Source: Phoronis australis (lineage: Eukaryota; Phoronida; Phoronidae). From it: DNA of 64,000 nucleotides. The first letter of the stretch is position 1. Each line of letters begins with the position of its first letter. Positions 46,990 through 59,128 of the stretch are shown here, one piece after another. The position numbers were made by a program, and so were the translations under genes. The DNA lies in NCBI GenBank assembly GCA_002633005.1, contig NMRA01000018.1, positions 645,131 to 709,130 on the forward strand, written 5' to 3'. Under the pieces are notes generated by a model, which was not told the DNA's origin, ran no database searches, and saw only the letters and a program-made list of their open reading frames with translations.

Positions 46990-47637
46990 TCATCTTCCAT
47001 TTGTGAGAGCCGTCATAGAGTTTGTTAAGGTCAGTTTGCAATTGTAAGGAGTCATGGGGATGCCCTTTGAGAATGGGTGGAAAATTGCAGTGTCATCAGC
47101 ATATAAAAATGTTTTAGAGCTTAACGTGTCTGGAAGATCATTGATGTACAGTAAAAAGAGTAAGGGGCCTAGTACGTTACCCTGTGGTACTCCAGCATTT
47201 ACGAAGCCTGGCGTTGATGAAGGTGATAAGACACCTTCAATTCGGACTTTGTAAGTTCTATTTTCCAGATATGATTTTAAAAGTAAGAGGAGAGTGCCTG
47301 AGAAACCGTAAGATTGTAATTTATGTTGAAGCAGGTCATGGGGAACGACATCAAAAGCTGACGCAATGTCTAAAAATACGGATCTCACGTTGTGCCCTTG
47401 CTCAAACTGGAGGTGGATGTCGTGTACAATTTCTGTAAGTTGCGACACAGTGCTGTTACCAGGCATGAATCCAAATTGGAGACGATATATGAGGTTTTGT
47501 GAAGAGAGGTGGTCAAACATGTGCTGAGAAATGATTTTTTCTAAAATTTTGGATAAGGTGTTAAGTGGAGTGATGGGGCGATAGTTGGCAATGTCTGTTT
47601 TGGAGTTCTTTTTGTGCATTGGTATCATAAACGCCAA
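46990..47637 (-). pseudogene. LINE reverse transcriptase domain, YADD intact
   Basis: A 215-codon frame: [51 protein letters not shown] (catalytic Asp 90), [21 protein letters not shown], and [10 protein letters not shown] with YADD at 179-182. A frameshift after FHPFS moves the thumb region ([30 protein letters not shown]) to another frame at 47041-46775. Confidence 0.85.
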
Positions 47638-48367
47638 GCTTGCAGTTCGAAGGAAATTTTCCAGATTGTAGTATTTTGTTGTATAATGTTGTCAGAGGAA
47701 GTGTAAGTTCTCTTGCTATTATTGTCTTGATCATTTTATTGGTTATGAGATTGGTACCGTCGTTTTTGTTTTCGTCAATGTTTTCTAGTAGTTTCCTGAC
47801 TTCAGATGGTTGGGCTTCTATGTACAGTAAGAGAGGTGTTCTAATGATCTGTTTGGGAATTCTGGATAGTTTATTGTTGGTGCAATATGACTCTTGGCAG
47901 TGAAGTAGTCTAGAAATAAGATACTTTTATCGGCTTTGGATGACGCCTTAGAGTTGGATTCTTTTGATTGGATGGTGGGGTATGATGATTGCTTTACCTG
48001 TCCTCAAATTTTGTTTACTATATCCCAGTATTCCTTAGATTTTTGGAGACATTTTTGATATTGGAGCTAACCCTCATCTTATAGTCTTGTTTTGTCTTTT
48101 TAATTAGTTCTTCCACACTGCTGCACTGTTCTTTGTAGCACTTGAACGTGCATGTGTTATTTATCTTCTGAACGATCTGTACAGTTTATTTCTTTTATTT
48201 ATTTCAGACTTAATGTTATTGTTAAACCACGGTTTGTTCTTGTTTTTTTATTGTTTTCATGGTTGATGGGATATTATTATCTAATATGTTGTAGAGTGAC
48301 TGTGTGAATATTGAGACTGCGTCATTTGTGTCACTTTTGTTACGTATTTCAGTCCAGTTGAATGTGG

Positions 48368-48868
48368 TTATGTCAGAGCCAGTTTGTCCATGTTAATGAG
48401 GTTGTAATTCCAGATCTTCTTCATAATGTCTGGTTCTTTAGGTGCGCAGTTGAGTGTGAATGTTGTTTCTATAACGTGGTGGTCTGAGTTACCAATGGGA
48501 GGCCTTACAGAAGAGGATTCAATTAATCCGAGATTGTTTGTTATACATAAATCAAGGCAAGAATGTGAATACCCTGTTAAATGTGTCGGCTCGTTTATTA
48601 GTTGTATACAGTCATTTGTGAGGAGAATATCGAATAATTCGAGACCGGCTTGGTTGTCATTGTCTTCAGAGTACCAAGTACTATTTCTTGCGTTCAAATC
48701 ACCGTTGATAACAATTGTTTTATTAGTTTGAGAGAGTTCTTGTAATTGTTCTGAAAAGGTTTTGAGATAAGCTTTCCTTTCATCGGACGTCTGTGAGGGT
48801 GAGCGATAGAAAAAACCGTAATATACCTTTTTGTGGTTGACGTAAAGTTTAATCCAACAGTTACTCAT
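48368..48868 (-). pseudogene. LINE AP-endonuclease, C-terminal half
   Basis: A 166-codon frame continuing the endonuclease after a frameshift: YYGFFYRSPSQ, VINGDLNARNSTW (catalytic G-D-x-N), LINEPTHLTGYSHSCLDLCI, and PIGNSDHHVI with the terminal S-D-H-H. All active-site blocks of the AP-endonuclease fold in this half are intact. It ends near the linker to reverse transcriptase, which is degraded between 47640 and 48367. Confidence 0.85.
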
Positions 48869-48887
48869 TGATTGTATAATTTTATCA

Positions 48888-49412
48888 TCAATTGTTTTGT
48901 AAGTTTACGGAGTTGTGGACAAACAAGATCAACCCCATCCCGGCGTTAGTGTGGTAGGCAATGTTGTATTCTGGAATAATAAGTGCACTGAGGTTGTCTT
49001 CGGACAGTGTTCCAGATTCACATATAGCAATGACCATGTAATTGTTGTCTGTAATAACTTGCTTGAGAAGATCAAATCTTGAAAGATTGTTCGCCATGAT
49101 ACTGTTGATATTAGTGAATAAGACCCTGAAGCTGGCAAAACCCTGAGTGCCTGGTCCTGGATTGACCTCTATGTCACCAGCAGTCAAAAGACTTTGCTCA
49201 ATGATAACTCGGATATCACAACATGAGTTCTTCATTTTGCAGTAAACATTACGTAAGTGCTCAGTTCGGGGTCGTTTTCGTAGTAGAAGAGTGAGGTCGA
49301 GCGTAATAGACGAAAAGCAGTGGGGTAATTTTGTTTTCCAGACACCCGAACAATTATAATTATTATGCCTGTAGTTAAATACTGATAAATTCATACAGTT
49401 CATAGTTAACAT
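48888..49412 (-). pseudogene. LINE N-terminus: 2A-like peptide and start of AP-endonuclease
   Basis: A 174-codon frame. Residues 1-79 are basic and cysteine-containing (CCDIRVIIEQSLLTAG). DIEVNPGP at 80-87 fits the D-x-E-x-N-P-G-P consensus for ribosome skipping, known from APE-type LINEs of sea urchins, amphioxus and molluscs. After it comes the endonuclease start: FRVLFTNINSI (N-block), VIAICESGTLSED with the catalytic Glu of the family's E-T/E-S motif, and GLILFVHNSV. The frame breaks at about 48888. If translated, the 87-residue leader would be released from the endonuclease-RT protein. Confidence 0.8.
49152..49175 (-). other. 2A-like ribosome-skipping motif
   Basis: Minus-strand codons for D-I-E-V-N-P-G-P. 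All six consensus residues are present despite decay of the rest of the element. The preceding hydrophobic stretch (VIIEQSLLTAG) is also as expected for 2A. Confidence 0.8.
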
Positions 49413-49420
49413 GCTTATCT

Positions 49421-50557
49421 AACAAGAGAAAACGAAGTATATAAAGTGTGTGAATAGACTAAAAGTAATGAAGTAAGGACAAAAGCTATGAACACTAGGG
49501 TAGGCATGAAAATTCCCACCACCACTAATTTAATTACATTGAGTTAGGCTAAATCTTGCAAAAAGAAAACTGATTGATTAGTAACATTAACAAGTGAAAT
49601 GGATTGGCGTACTACGGATGTGATATTAGTTCGAATAGATGAGAGTCAACGGGGTAAACAATTTGTATATATGTAGAACATTAATACTGTACTTTGGGAT
49701 GAAAATATATTGCCAATTAAGTTGTTTTATTACGTATGACGCTGCCCGAGTCAACTAGAGCTCTGAGACAATACTCGTTTGGCCGTTTTTAGCTTGAACG
49801 TTAATGGTGATAAAAATTGAAATAACTTAAAAAGCAAAGTTAACTCCTGAACTGATTCACACTTGATGGAAGTCTTGATCTGTAGATGAAAATGCATCAT
49901 TGAGGTAACATACATGTACATGTACATGTACATGTATCTGAATGACACAACTACAGTTGTCAAGTTCAGTGTAGTTTCATAATCATGACACATGTGAGAC
50001 GTGAAATACTTTAAAAAAATATTCATTACTAAGATAAAAGATGTTCTGATTTTACTCCTTGTTGTTTCATTGTTATTAGGAAGCCATGTGTGTAGGCTGA
50101 CAGTAGCTAATTGACCCAGAAGAGCATTTAAAGTACATTATCACTTGCAAAATCAAAATTCAAGCGAGTTGTACTTTTTGCTGCACCGAGTTTGCCCGTG
50201 AGCCAAAAGTTGTCATGCCAATATCAAAATCAAAATTTATAGGCAAGAGCTCAGTTTGGCTTTGTTTGAGCACATAATTATGTTATTGGGTCACAGATTT
50301 TTTTACAGATTGACAGGTCTGATTGCCACAGGTAAATCAAATAGGAATCCAAAGTTTCAGGTCATTTAGTGCAAACATGGGGTCATTAGGTGCATTTTTC
50401 TTCTGAAAATTTGATCTTTTCAATCAGCAAGTATTCTGATGTGTCAACCGTTAGACAACTATGATTCTCAGCGTTAAACACATTTTCATGGGCTTCGCAA
50501 TAATTCTCCTAAAGATGCTTAAAATACACCGGATCAGGTCAATTAGCGTTGCAAAGG
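49421..50557. other. No gene seen; (TACATG)n at 49911-49937
   Basis: AT-rich spacer. The tract ACATGTACATGTACATGTA is a self-complementary microsatellite. Confidence 0.65.
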
Positions 50558-50745
50558 TCATATAACGTTCAAAATGTTATATCTCTTACGTTTTACAAGG
50601 AATTCTTTTCAATTTCAGCACAATGGTGTAAGTCAACATGCCAAGTGAATACCCTACTTTACTTCGTAATCAGAAAAAATAGGTCAGAGGTCATTGAGTG
50701 CAAACTAAAATTTTGAGCTAGAGACTTCAGAATTACGTATCTGTT
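50558..50745 (+). repeat. Dispersed repeat S, copy 2
   Basis: Direct homologue of 45466-45660 at about 75-80% identity by eye. Here the repeat continues uninterrupted past GAGCTAGAGACTTCAGAATTA, where copy 1 is cut by the LINE. Confidence 0.65.
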
Positions 50746-53419
50746 TACTAAGTAGTCACTTTTATGCGGTAACCGACCATTTTTACTAATTTTTGTTTAG
50801 CAAAGATATTTGGCTCTCTGCGTGTCTGCTAGGTGGTAGAGAAAACTCACGTTTTATCACTGGTTGATGTAACCTCGGCAGTTATTAGTTAGCATTACAA
50901 CAAAGAAGGAAAAAGGCGAACTGTGAGCGATTTAGCCTTGTCATGCCAGTGGCGTGACAGGAAATATTTTGTTTCTGAAATAATGTTTTATAGACGCGTG
51001 CTTCAAGCACATACAATTAATGCACACACATCTGGCCGGTTTAACAGATTCATATTGTGTGAATACACGAGAACAACGTAAACAAAAGTCAGCGACAGTA
51101 GAAAAATGCACTCGGAATTATGGAATGCCCCTATAGCGCCTTCTGACGAGTCTTTTCTGACACGTTACGAGTCATCGAAGCGCGTCAGAGACGACTCGAA
51201 AGGTATTTTCCAAATGTGTCAAGTTACCGCCCCATTACTGTGCGACCAATAAGACGCTGTCGTTTAATCAGCGATGACGTATGCTTCGATGTCAGTTTAC
51301 GCCCCAACTGACACAACATCCGACTAGCCTAAAAGGTCATCAGCCATCCCACTTAGCATTTGGCGAATAAGGGACAATTTTACATGCACATTCGTATTAA
51401 TTAAACGATTCATAATCCACCTCTGTGGAGTGTAGCACCCTGCAAATTAGTACAACGGGGGCTTCTGCGTTAGAATAGCATGTATAGTCAAAATGTTATA
51501 AACGAAAGACTGTTTATCCAAATAAACGAGGGCAATGCTTAGTGTGAGTGACGAGGACTGGATGACCGTGACCTTGGAGTGGTTTTCACAATGCTGTGCC
51601 AACAGTTGTTGAATCCTTGCAGGTTCTATTTGCTTGATCAGTGACTATGTACCAGTGGGTTATATAGTCTTGCTCAGTGGTGACAGACTATTGTGTAGAT
51701 TGTGTTTTTATGGGAGGCAGTGCTGGCCATTTTCTAAACTTTTTCTTTGTCAAATGCTCAGTGAAGACAGGGTATAATGCTACAAGTTGTTTTTGAGAGG
51801 AAGTGGTGGCCTGCTATTGTTTGTTTTTAAAGAACTAAAAAGTAAAACGCTATAGTGACGCGTCAACGTGATAGAAAAGCCCCGTCACAAGGTGACGCTA
51901 GTGGCGTTCCATACGGAAAAGGCACAACCACAACTTTCCTATTCGCATTTGTTGAACGTGAAAATTAAGCCCCAAACTTGGTGGTTTTTGAAACAGTTGA
52001 CCTTTGATCACTCCCGTTAACCTCTTGAGTCACGAAATAGCCCATTACAGCTTGAGGCGTGGTGAGACTCTGTGTCCTGGTTGGTACGGTGAACTTTTCT
52101 TGACTCACACATGATCATTGGTGTATCAAGTGGGGGGCCAGTGGGAAGGGCAGCTGCTTCCAGGCCCTAGAAGTAGGGACAATCACCGAAATGTAAACGT
52201 TTTATAAAGTTTGGAAAACATTTTCTTTATACTACATGGGAATATACAGTCATTAAACTTTTCGTCTTAATGATTGTATAGAACCTATTTTTCGACGAGA
52301 GGATCAGCTGTCAAGGGGCCGCTCTCCAGCGCACCATTGCCGGATCACTGCATTCCCAAAGTTTTAGTCCGAGCTTGTAGGGGAGCTTATTCTTTTCCCT
52401 CAGCGTTACTTCATCCTGTAGTTTCACACAATAAATAGTTCCAAAGGAATCACTCAGTTAAATGTGACGAGCTTTCCTTGAAATTTTCGGACACACTGCT
52501 TGGGCGGTCGAACCGGGAGGTCGAAAAATGCATTTGAGCGACCCAATTTCCCGAAAACTGATTGGAATGGTCTACTTCAGGTTATGCCAACGAATGATAA
52601 TATGTTCGTAATGCAGACGTTTTTTTCACAAGTAAAACGCCTGTAGGGGGTGCTGAGGTGTCTCAAGAAAATATGTTACTTCTGTCAGTGATACGCAACA
52701 TTTTAAACTCCGTCCGGTGATATTTGTCTCAGTACCAAATTCATCTTACCTTTGTGAACTAGTAGTTTGTTCAATTTGAAACTACATGGTCTTAAAATTC
52801 AAACAATTATGTCATAGTCTCAGTTGTCAAAAAACACGACGATTGCAATACATGTACATAGGCTGTTCCAGAGTTTCAAAAAGGTGTTCGCTATGGCAAT
52901 TTTTACACCAATCCATGTACCCTTGGATCCGAGCACGATGTGTGGAATCCCAGATTTGTTTTGTCAATAAAACAAACTTCAATCTGATTGGCCATCCAGA
53001 AGGAGGACAACAAAAACGTTTTCACTCTTACAGAAATAACACGTTGATATACGCTAACCATTTCAAACAATAAAATTTCGATTTATTTCAAAATATCACC
53101 ATCATACAGTAAAAACACACCGTTACATAAACGGGATATTTCAAGCCGGGACAAAGCTACTGTACTCTTACATGCACTCCACTTCAGCAAAAGTGAGATT
53201 TCAACCAACTCAAATTTAATCCCTCGATTCAGTTGGATCCTACTTTTAAGGGTACGCAGCTCTGACACTAGTCTATATATGCATGCACATATATATTTCA
53301 GTGTATGTCCTGTAATTGGCAACACCCCGCCGCAAAATTAATATGACAAAAGTTAATGGTAATAAACTCTGTCTGCCCAGTCCCAAATGCCGTACCCAGG
53401 CATTAATACAGTGTAAGCT
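50746..53419. other. No gene seen; one hairpin
   Basis: Non-coding. A partial inverted repeat at about 51137-51195 pairs GACGAGTC...TCTGACACG with CGCGTCAGAGACGACTCG. No recognisable coding exon. Confidence 0.55.
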
Positions 53420-53570
53420 GGGGCGGACTCAGGATTTCAAGTTGGGGGGTCAGGGCACAGGAATAAGCAGAACTACGCCTCATGCGCGCGCCCAGCCTAA
53501 TGTGACGTCACTGACACATCAGCCAATCAGCGATCGATTTCAGGATTCAGCGTTTTGACCATAAATACTA
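53420..53570. repeat. MITE-related repeat (as at 26103)
   Basis: Shares CAGGATTT, GGGG(G/C)..CAGGGCACAGGA and GCGCGCGCCCAGCCTAA-like blocks with 26103-26230. The right end is not found. Confidence 0.45.
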
Positions 53571-56329
53571 ATCGGCTTTTTTTTGGCGCGCAAGTCGGGC
53601 AAATCTGAGTTTTATTTGTAGGTTGGAACCAATTAACTGCAACAGTATTTTGACTACAGTCTCCTTTTAATACAAACAAAACGTAAGTGTTAAAATGCTT
53701 TAATTCTGTGCTCGAGTATGTAATGATTTTCTTTGACGATTTTCTAATAATCCTAGTGTGCACTTGATGACCCTAGCATCAAAGCTATGAGGCTTTACAC
53801 GAAATCAGGTGTTGTTACTTAAGTTTTAGTTCAAACCTTGGGGTCATTCAGGGCGAATTTATAATAGAATCTTATGTATGTAAACTATATTTTACTTGAG
53901 CCAATGAGGTATAGAACGTATCAACACTTACCTTGAATTTGTATTCAAAGTAAGAAGCAAAGTGGCAAAAATAATATTGAATTCAACGTACAGCACACAA
54001 AAGTAAACCCCGGACTGTTTCGAAAACCAGCACATCACTTTTTAATAAAAAAAGTTCCCGACCAATTTCCCTTGGAATCAGGTTACAGTGGGGGAAAAGA
54101 ACCTAAATAATTTCATCCAACATCAGACGAAGTTGTTAAAAGGATACATACCCATTCCAGTTGGCCTTTTCTATTTGAAAGTTTGGACAACTAAACACTA
54201 GTGCATAACCACACCACTTTTGAAAAAATCACAGACGTAGAACCGTATGCTATTTTCTGGCATAACAGTCATGAATTCACCGTTCTTTGCAAAAGTGATC
54301 TTGGTCAGCTTCTGACTCACACTACCAGTGTTTAGTGATGCAGCGTGCCACACGATTTATTCTAACATGATAGTTCTTCACCATCAACAACTCAACCATG
54401 TCAAAATAGTGGTCGTTAGTTTCGTACTGTGTTTTATTAGCATTGTTGTTTGAGTGAAATAGGTCGCTGTTGCCGCATTTTCCTTCACCCTAACGCTTAT
54501 TTTATAATAAGAGCAGACTGATTTGGCACACAAGATCTTTTCGACACAGATCAATATGTGTATGACTCCAGGTGCTGGCACCATACGTCCGCTGGTTTTC
54601 TTCAGCTTTAGCAAGTGATAAAACTCTTGACTGGGAATCCCCCGGAAATCACTTCCTGAGGTGATTGCAATAACTTTAAGAACAATAAAATCATATTGTT
54701 CTCGATGTCACTGGGGTGCTCAGATGGCTCGCATTACCTATAATCGCGCTCATTGGTGTTGAGCGGTGTTGGCAGCTCTTCATCTTGATGGACCTGGCAA
54801 CACCAACACCCTGAAAAAGCAATGCAACAATAAATGATGCTGGTGGGATAATTTTCATAAGTAAATAGTACCGGTGAGAAGCACCCAAGGCAGCAAAAAG
54901 GTCTGGACCAAAAACATAACTCCTGCTTTTGCTTTTACTTTGGCTCTGAGTTTTCAATAGCTCTGTGCTCACCTTGTTTGCTCAGTATCTGGTAGTAGAG
55001 CGTTAGCAGTTGAAGGAAGGAGTAGGTCTGTTCATTCAGTCAGTGTTTTACTCAGCTAATCCAAAAAAAATTGAAAGAAAATTTATTACGTGCTTCACAC
55101 ATTGTGCTGAAAGATAGATCAAAGTAATTTTGATTTAAAATGAGATGAAAGGGTAACAGAAGCCAAATCATAGCAAAATTCAATCACATTACTACACTAC
55201 ACTTACCTGTAGATGTGAAGGAAAATCAGTTTTGGGGCAGCATCAGTCCGATTCTTTACAGTACACCCATTCCGGAGAGTATCCCACTCAGAAAAATACT
55301 GGAAGCGCAATACACTTTCAGAACCTGACTCACACTATTAACCATTTGTTTTGCTTCGTGGAGCAGCGTGCGCCCATTTTTATGCAAATTTTACCTTTGG
55401 GAAACCTGCCATTAGAAACATGAATACAAATTAGAAACAACTCAACTTCTAAGTTGAAAGTTAAAAGAGTTCACGCGAAAATTTTAAGTAAAAGGACTAC
55501 TTCTACAGGAAAAATGTAGTGGAAGAACTAATCAGTCGAGATTATTTAACACTAGTTAAGAAAGGGCTTCAGTTTATTTAGTTATTTCCAAAGGTGTCTC
55601 AAAAACTACAATAAATCGTGCCACAGTCTCGCTAACAGTAAAAACTGTGGCCATATCCTGGCTCGAGCAGTTTAAAAATGGCCAGTTGTCGATTTCGGCA
55701 ACTGATCGAAGGGCTGCTCGAAAAAAGGCTTGGTTACAGGAGTATATATTCTAGATCGAAATAGTTAAAGGCATCGACGGCCTCCTAACGTGTCTCACTC
55801 GGCACTCAAATGTACCTTAGTAGCAACGTGACTTGATAAGTGTGAGGCATAATTCGCCGAAAAGCTTCTGGCGTATGAAATCCCTATGGGAATGCCACCG
55901 TCTCTTCGGCTAAGTAGAGACGGTGGCTTTGTCTAAAGCTACAAAAGAGGAGGTTGTCATATAAGAATGCTTCACTACAACAACGTAAAATGGCTAAATG
56001 TGCAGGGGGGGGGGGGTCCGTAACACTGGCCATGACATAAACATTAACGGGGACACGCTGACTTGTGAATGTGAATTAAATTCAAAGGACACCTGGGAGC
56101 TACAAGTTTACCACTGAGCAGGCTGAACTGCATTACACAGCCCGTAACCCTGCACAACCAGAGTGAAGCTTACACTGCACAATTCGGGATCATCTGTCAT
56201 ACACATATAAGTAATCGATTTTGTCAATATTCAATCACAATGACACACATGAAACCCTAATCAGAAGGACAAGATAAGTGGAATAATTACCTCTAAAATG
56301 TGATGTTTTATTTCTTATTTTTTTCCAGA
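53571..56329. other. No confident gene; perfect 11-bp hairpin and a possible secretory first exon
   Basis: GCCACCGTCTC and GAGACGGTGGC at 55894-55927 form a perfect 11-bp stem with a 12-nt loop. On the minus strand 54858-54738 encodes a signal-peptide-like start (MKIIPPASFIVALLFQGVGV) followed by a donor-like AG|GTAATG, but no continuation is recognisable. A G-run lies near 56007-56017. Confidence 0.35.
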
Positions 56330-56433
56330 GATATTTATTAACTCAACCAACCAGTACATAGTTGTGTGACAATATGACATCTAGTTTAGTGTACATCAAA
56401 CAAATTACGAAACATTATCGGACCATACAAAAG

Positions 56434-59081
56434 CTAGTTAGGCAAAAAAGACCACCTTGCCTGGAATCTCTCAAGATCCAATTTATCATTGTAAATAATT
56501 TTTTCCAGGTTGTAGTAATCATATACCTCACGTAAAAATGACTGAAAATTGGGCTTAGTCTTTTGTAATCTTTGTCTATATAAGTGGAATTTCGCTAAGC
56601 AAAGAATTAAATTTACAGCTTCTAATCTACAGGCTGGGTCTCCAAACAAGGCGGAAGACATATTTANNNNNNNNNNNNNNNNNNNNNNNNNNNNNNNNNN
56701 NNNNNNNNNNNNNNNNNNNNNNNNNNNNNNNNNNNNNNNNNNNNNNNNNNNNNNNNNNNNNNNNNNNNNNNNNNNNNNNNNNNNNNNNNNNNNNNNNNNN
56801 NNNNNNNNNNNNNNNNNNNNNNNNNNNNNNNNNNNNNNNNNNNNNNNNNNNNNNNNNNNNNNNNNNNNNNNNNNNNNNNNNNNNNNNNNNNNNNNNNNNN
56901 NNNNNNNNNNNNNNNNNNNNNNNNNNNNNNNNNNNNNNNNNNNNNNNNNNNNNNNNNNNNNNNNNNNNNNNNNNNNNNNNNNNNNNNNNNNNNNNNNNNN
57001 NNNNNNNNNNNNNNNNNNNNNNNNNNNNNNNNNNNNNNNNNNNNNNNNNNNNNNNNNNNNNNNNNNNNNNNNNNNNNNNNNNNNNNNNNNNNNNNNNNNN
57101 NNNNNNNNNNNNNNNNNNNNNNNNNNNNNNNNNNNNNNNNNNNNNNNNNNNNNNNNNNNNNNNNNNNNNNNNNNNNNNNNNNNNNNNNNNNNNNNNNNNN
57201 NNNNNNNNNNNNNNNNNNNNNNNNNNNNNNNNNNNNNNNNNNNNNNNNNNNNNNNNNNNNNNNNNNNNNNNNNNNNNNNNNNNNNNNNNNNNNNGAATAC
57301 TTAGCAAACTGATCAAGAAGGTTAAGTGAAGATTTTAAAGAGGCCTCTGAACCATCTAGAAAGAGGACCGTGTCGTCTGCATATTGCATTAATTTATACT
57401 CTAAAGAGCCTACTTTTATGCCTTTAACATTCTCGCATTGCCTCAACATAGATGCCATAATTTCGGCACACAACAAAAAAAGATAAGGTGAAAGGGGATC
57501 CCCTTGTCTGCAACCTCGGCAAATGTTAAAGTAGTTGGACGTAAAGCCATACTGAATGACTGAAAGTTGGACACTTTCATTGAGTATTGTGAACCAACGA
57601 ATAATATCGTCACCAAAATTGAAATAGTGTAGAACTTTCTTAAGAAATCTCCAGGACACAGAATCAAAGGCTTTTTCAAAATCAATTAATACCAGAAGTC
57701 CGGGAATATCCTTAACTTGAGTATATTGTAAGATGTCATAAATCACTCTGGTGTTTTCTCCCATAAAGCGACCTGGGAGAAACCCAGTTTGATTATGATG
57801 AATTGACTTATTTAAAACAGATTTTATCCTTTGTGCAATACATGCTGATAATAGTTTATAACTTGAATTTAGTAAGGAGATTGGTCTCCAATTTTTAATG
57901 TATTCACGTTGTTTCTTGCCCTTAGGAATCAGAGTAATGACACCTTGACGCATAGTGGTAGGGAGACGGTCGGTTCGAAAACTGTAATTAAAAGATTTGA
58001 TCAAAAATGGCGACAATTCTTTCCAAAAAAAATTGTAAAACTTTACAGGAAAACCATCAGTCCCCGGAGTTCTGTCATTTTTCATACATTTAAGGACAGT
58101 TGCAGCTTCAGTATAAGTTATTGGTCCTTCTAGTTTTTCTTTCAGGTCGGCGTCCAGTTTAGACATATTTTCAGGGGTCACCAAGTCCTCCAACTCATAT
58201 AGGAGAGAGTCATTTTCTTTCGCTGCATATAAATTTGCATAGAATTTTTCGATTGCACGCAGTATAGCTTTATGGTTCATCAAGCTTCGTCCAGTCTCGT
58301 CTATAAGTTTGTGGACATTCTTGTTCACGTAATTGCGTTTTTCTAAGTTACTAAAATATTTGGACGGTTTTTCACCATCCTCGATCCATTTTGCCCGAGA
58401 TCTCAGCATCATGCCTTTCACTTTGTCCTTTCTAATATATTCGTAATCTTTCTGTAAATCTGAATAAATTTCAAGGAGCAGAACAAAATTACTGTTGCAC
58501 ATCATTTTTCTAAGAAGACTTAATTGCTCCTCAAAATTCTTTTCATGTCGATGCTTTTCTTTTTTCTTGAAAGCTGAATAAGACAAAGTATAATTTCTAA
58601 TGTTCAGTAGAATCATCTCAAGAAGAAGAGAGTCGTCTATAGTGGACTGACCGTCTGGCAAATTGGAGACATTATCATGAGATAAATATTCCCTCTCGGT
58701 TTTAACTATGATGTCTTTCACATTACTGATATATTCTACATCACGTAATAAGGATTTGTTAAGTCGCCATAGACCTTTACCTCTAACAAATTTAGAGGCC
58801 TGAATAGTAGTCAAAACACAATGATGGTCGGTTCTATAACCTGGAGACGTTTCAATATTTTCTATCCAAGAGGAAAATTCGTCGGACACTAGAAAAAAGT
58901 CCAGACGGGCTTGCTTACAAGGGTTTATTTTGAACCAAGTATAGCTTGTTGTATTTGGGTTACGTAAGCGCCACGGGTCGACCAAATTTAACTGCGACAT
59001 CAGACTGATAACTTGTTTTCTTGCAGCCGGATTGTTTTGGTGTTTGTATCCTAAACAGTCAAGATTGAAATCCTGAACCAA
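56434..59081 (-). pseudogene. Tx1/L1-like ORF2, endonuclease end, RT and C-terminus (gap inside)
   Basis: In the frame from 59081: RLDFFLVSD (59-67) and GYRTDHHCVL with the terminal D-H-H (81-90) complete the endonuclease. The linker contains RSRAKWIEDGEKPSKYFSNLE. RT blocks follow: DRTPGTDGFPVKFY (336-349), VITLIPKG, NWRPISLLNSSYKLLS, LIDFEKAFDSVSW (465-477), GCRQGDPLSPYLFLLCAE, and YADD at 567-570. The frame then enters the gap. Beyond it, 56661-56434 encodes LCLAKFHLYRQRLQK...FLREVYDYYNLEK and RWSFLPN, the characteristic ORF2 C-terminus. All visible catalytic residues are intact. Confidence 0.85.
56667..57294. other. Assembly gap (628 N)
   Basis: Unresolved bases inside the Tx1/L1-like ORF2. 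The gap may be of nominal size. Any reading frame across it is meaningless. Confidence 1.
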
Positions 59082-59128
59082 ATTCCAGTCGCCGCAAATG
59101 ATTATGAACTCTGAATTGTAGTTAGAGA

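Larger units (their letters stand above)
45661..49420 (-). mobile_element. Near-full-length APE-type LINE (CR1/STR-like) with 2A-like motif
   Basis: Minus-strand non-LTR element with all expected parts in order: N-terminal region with 2A-like DIEVNPGP, AP-endonuclease, reverse transcriptase with intact YADD, and a C-terminal zinc-knuckle region. The 3' UTR has a small GCC/GGC hairpin, ATTCATTGTATT and AATAAAC. At least four frameshifts or stops split the frame, so it is inactive, but it is the most complete LINE in the window. Family placement within the Jockey/CR1/I group is tentative. Confidence 0.85.

Noticed and set aside
55894-55927. Histone-type 3' stem-loop or bacterial terminator
   Set aside because: The stem-loop sequence does not fit the histone consensus, no U-tract follows, and the genome is eukaryotic with no histone gene nearby.
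56549-57316. ORFs of about 230-250 codons spanning 56.5-57.3 kb
   Set aside because: They consist almost entirely of N bases in the assembly gap.
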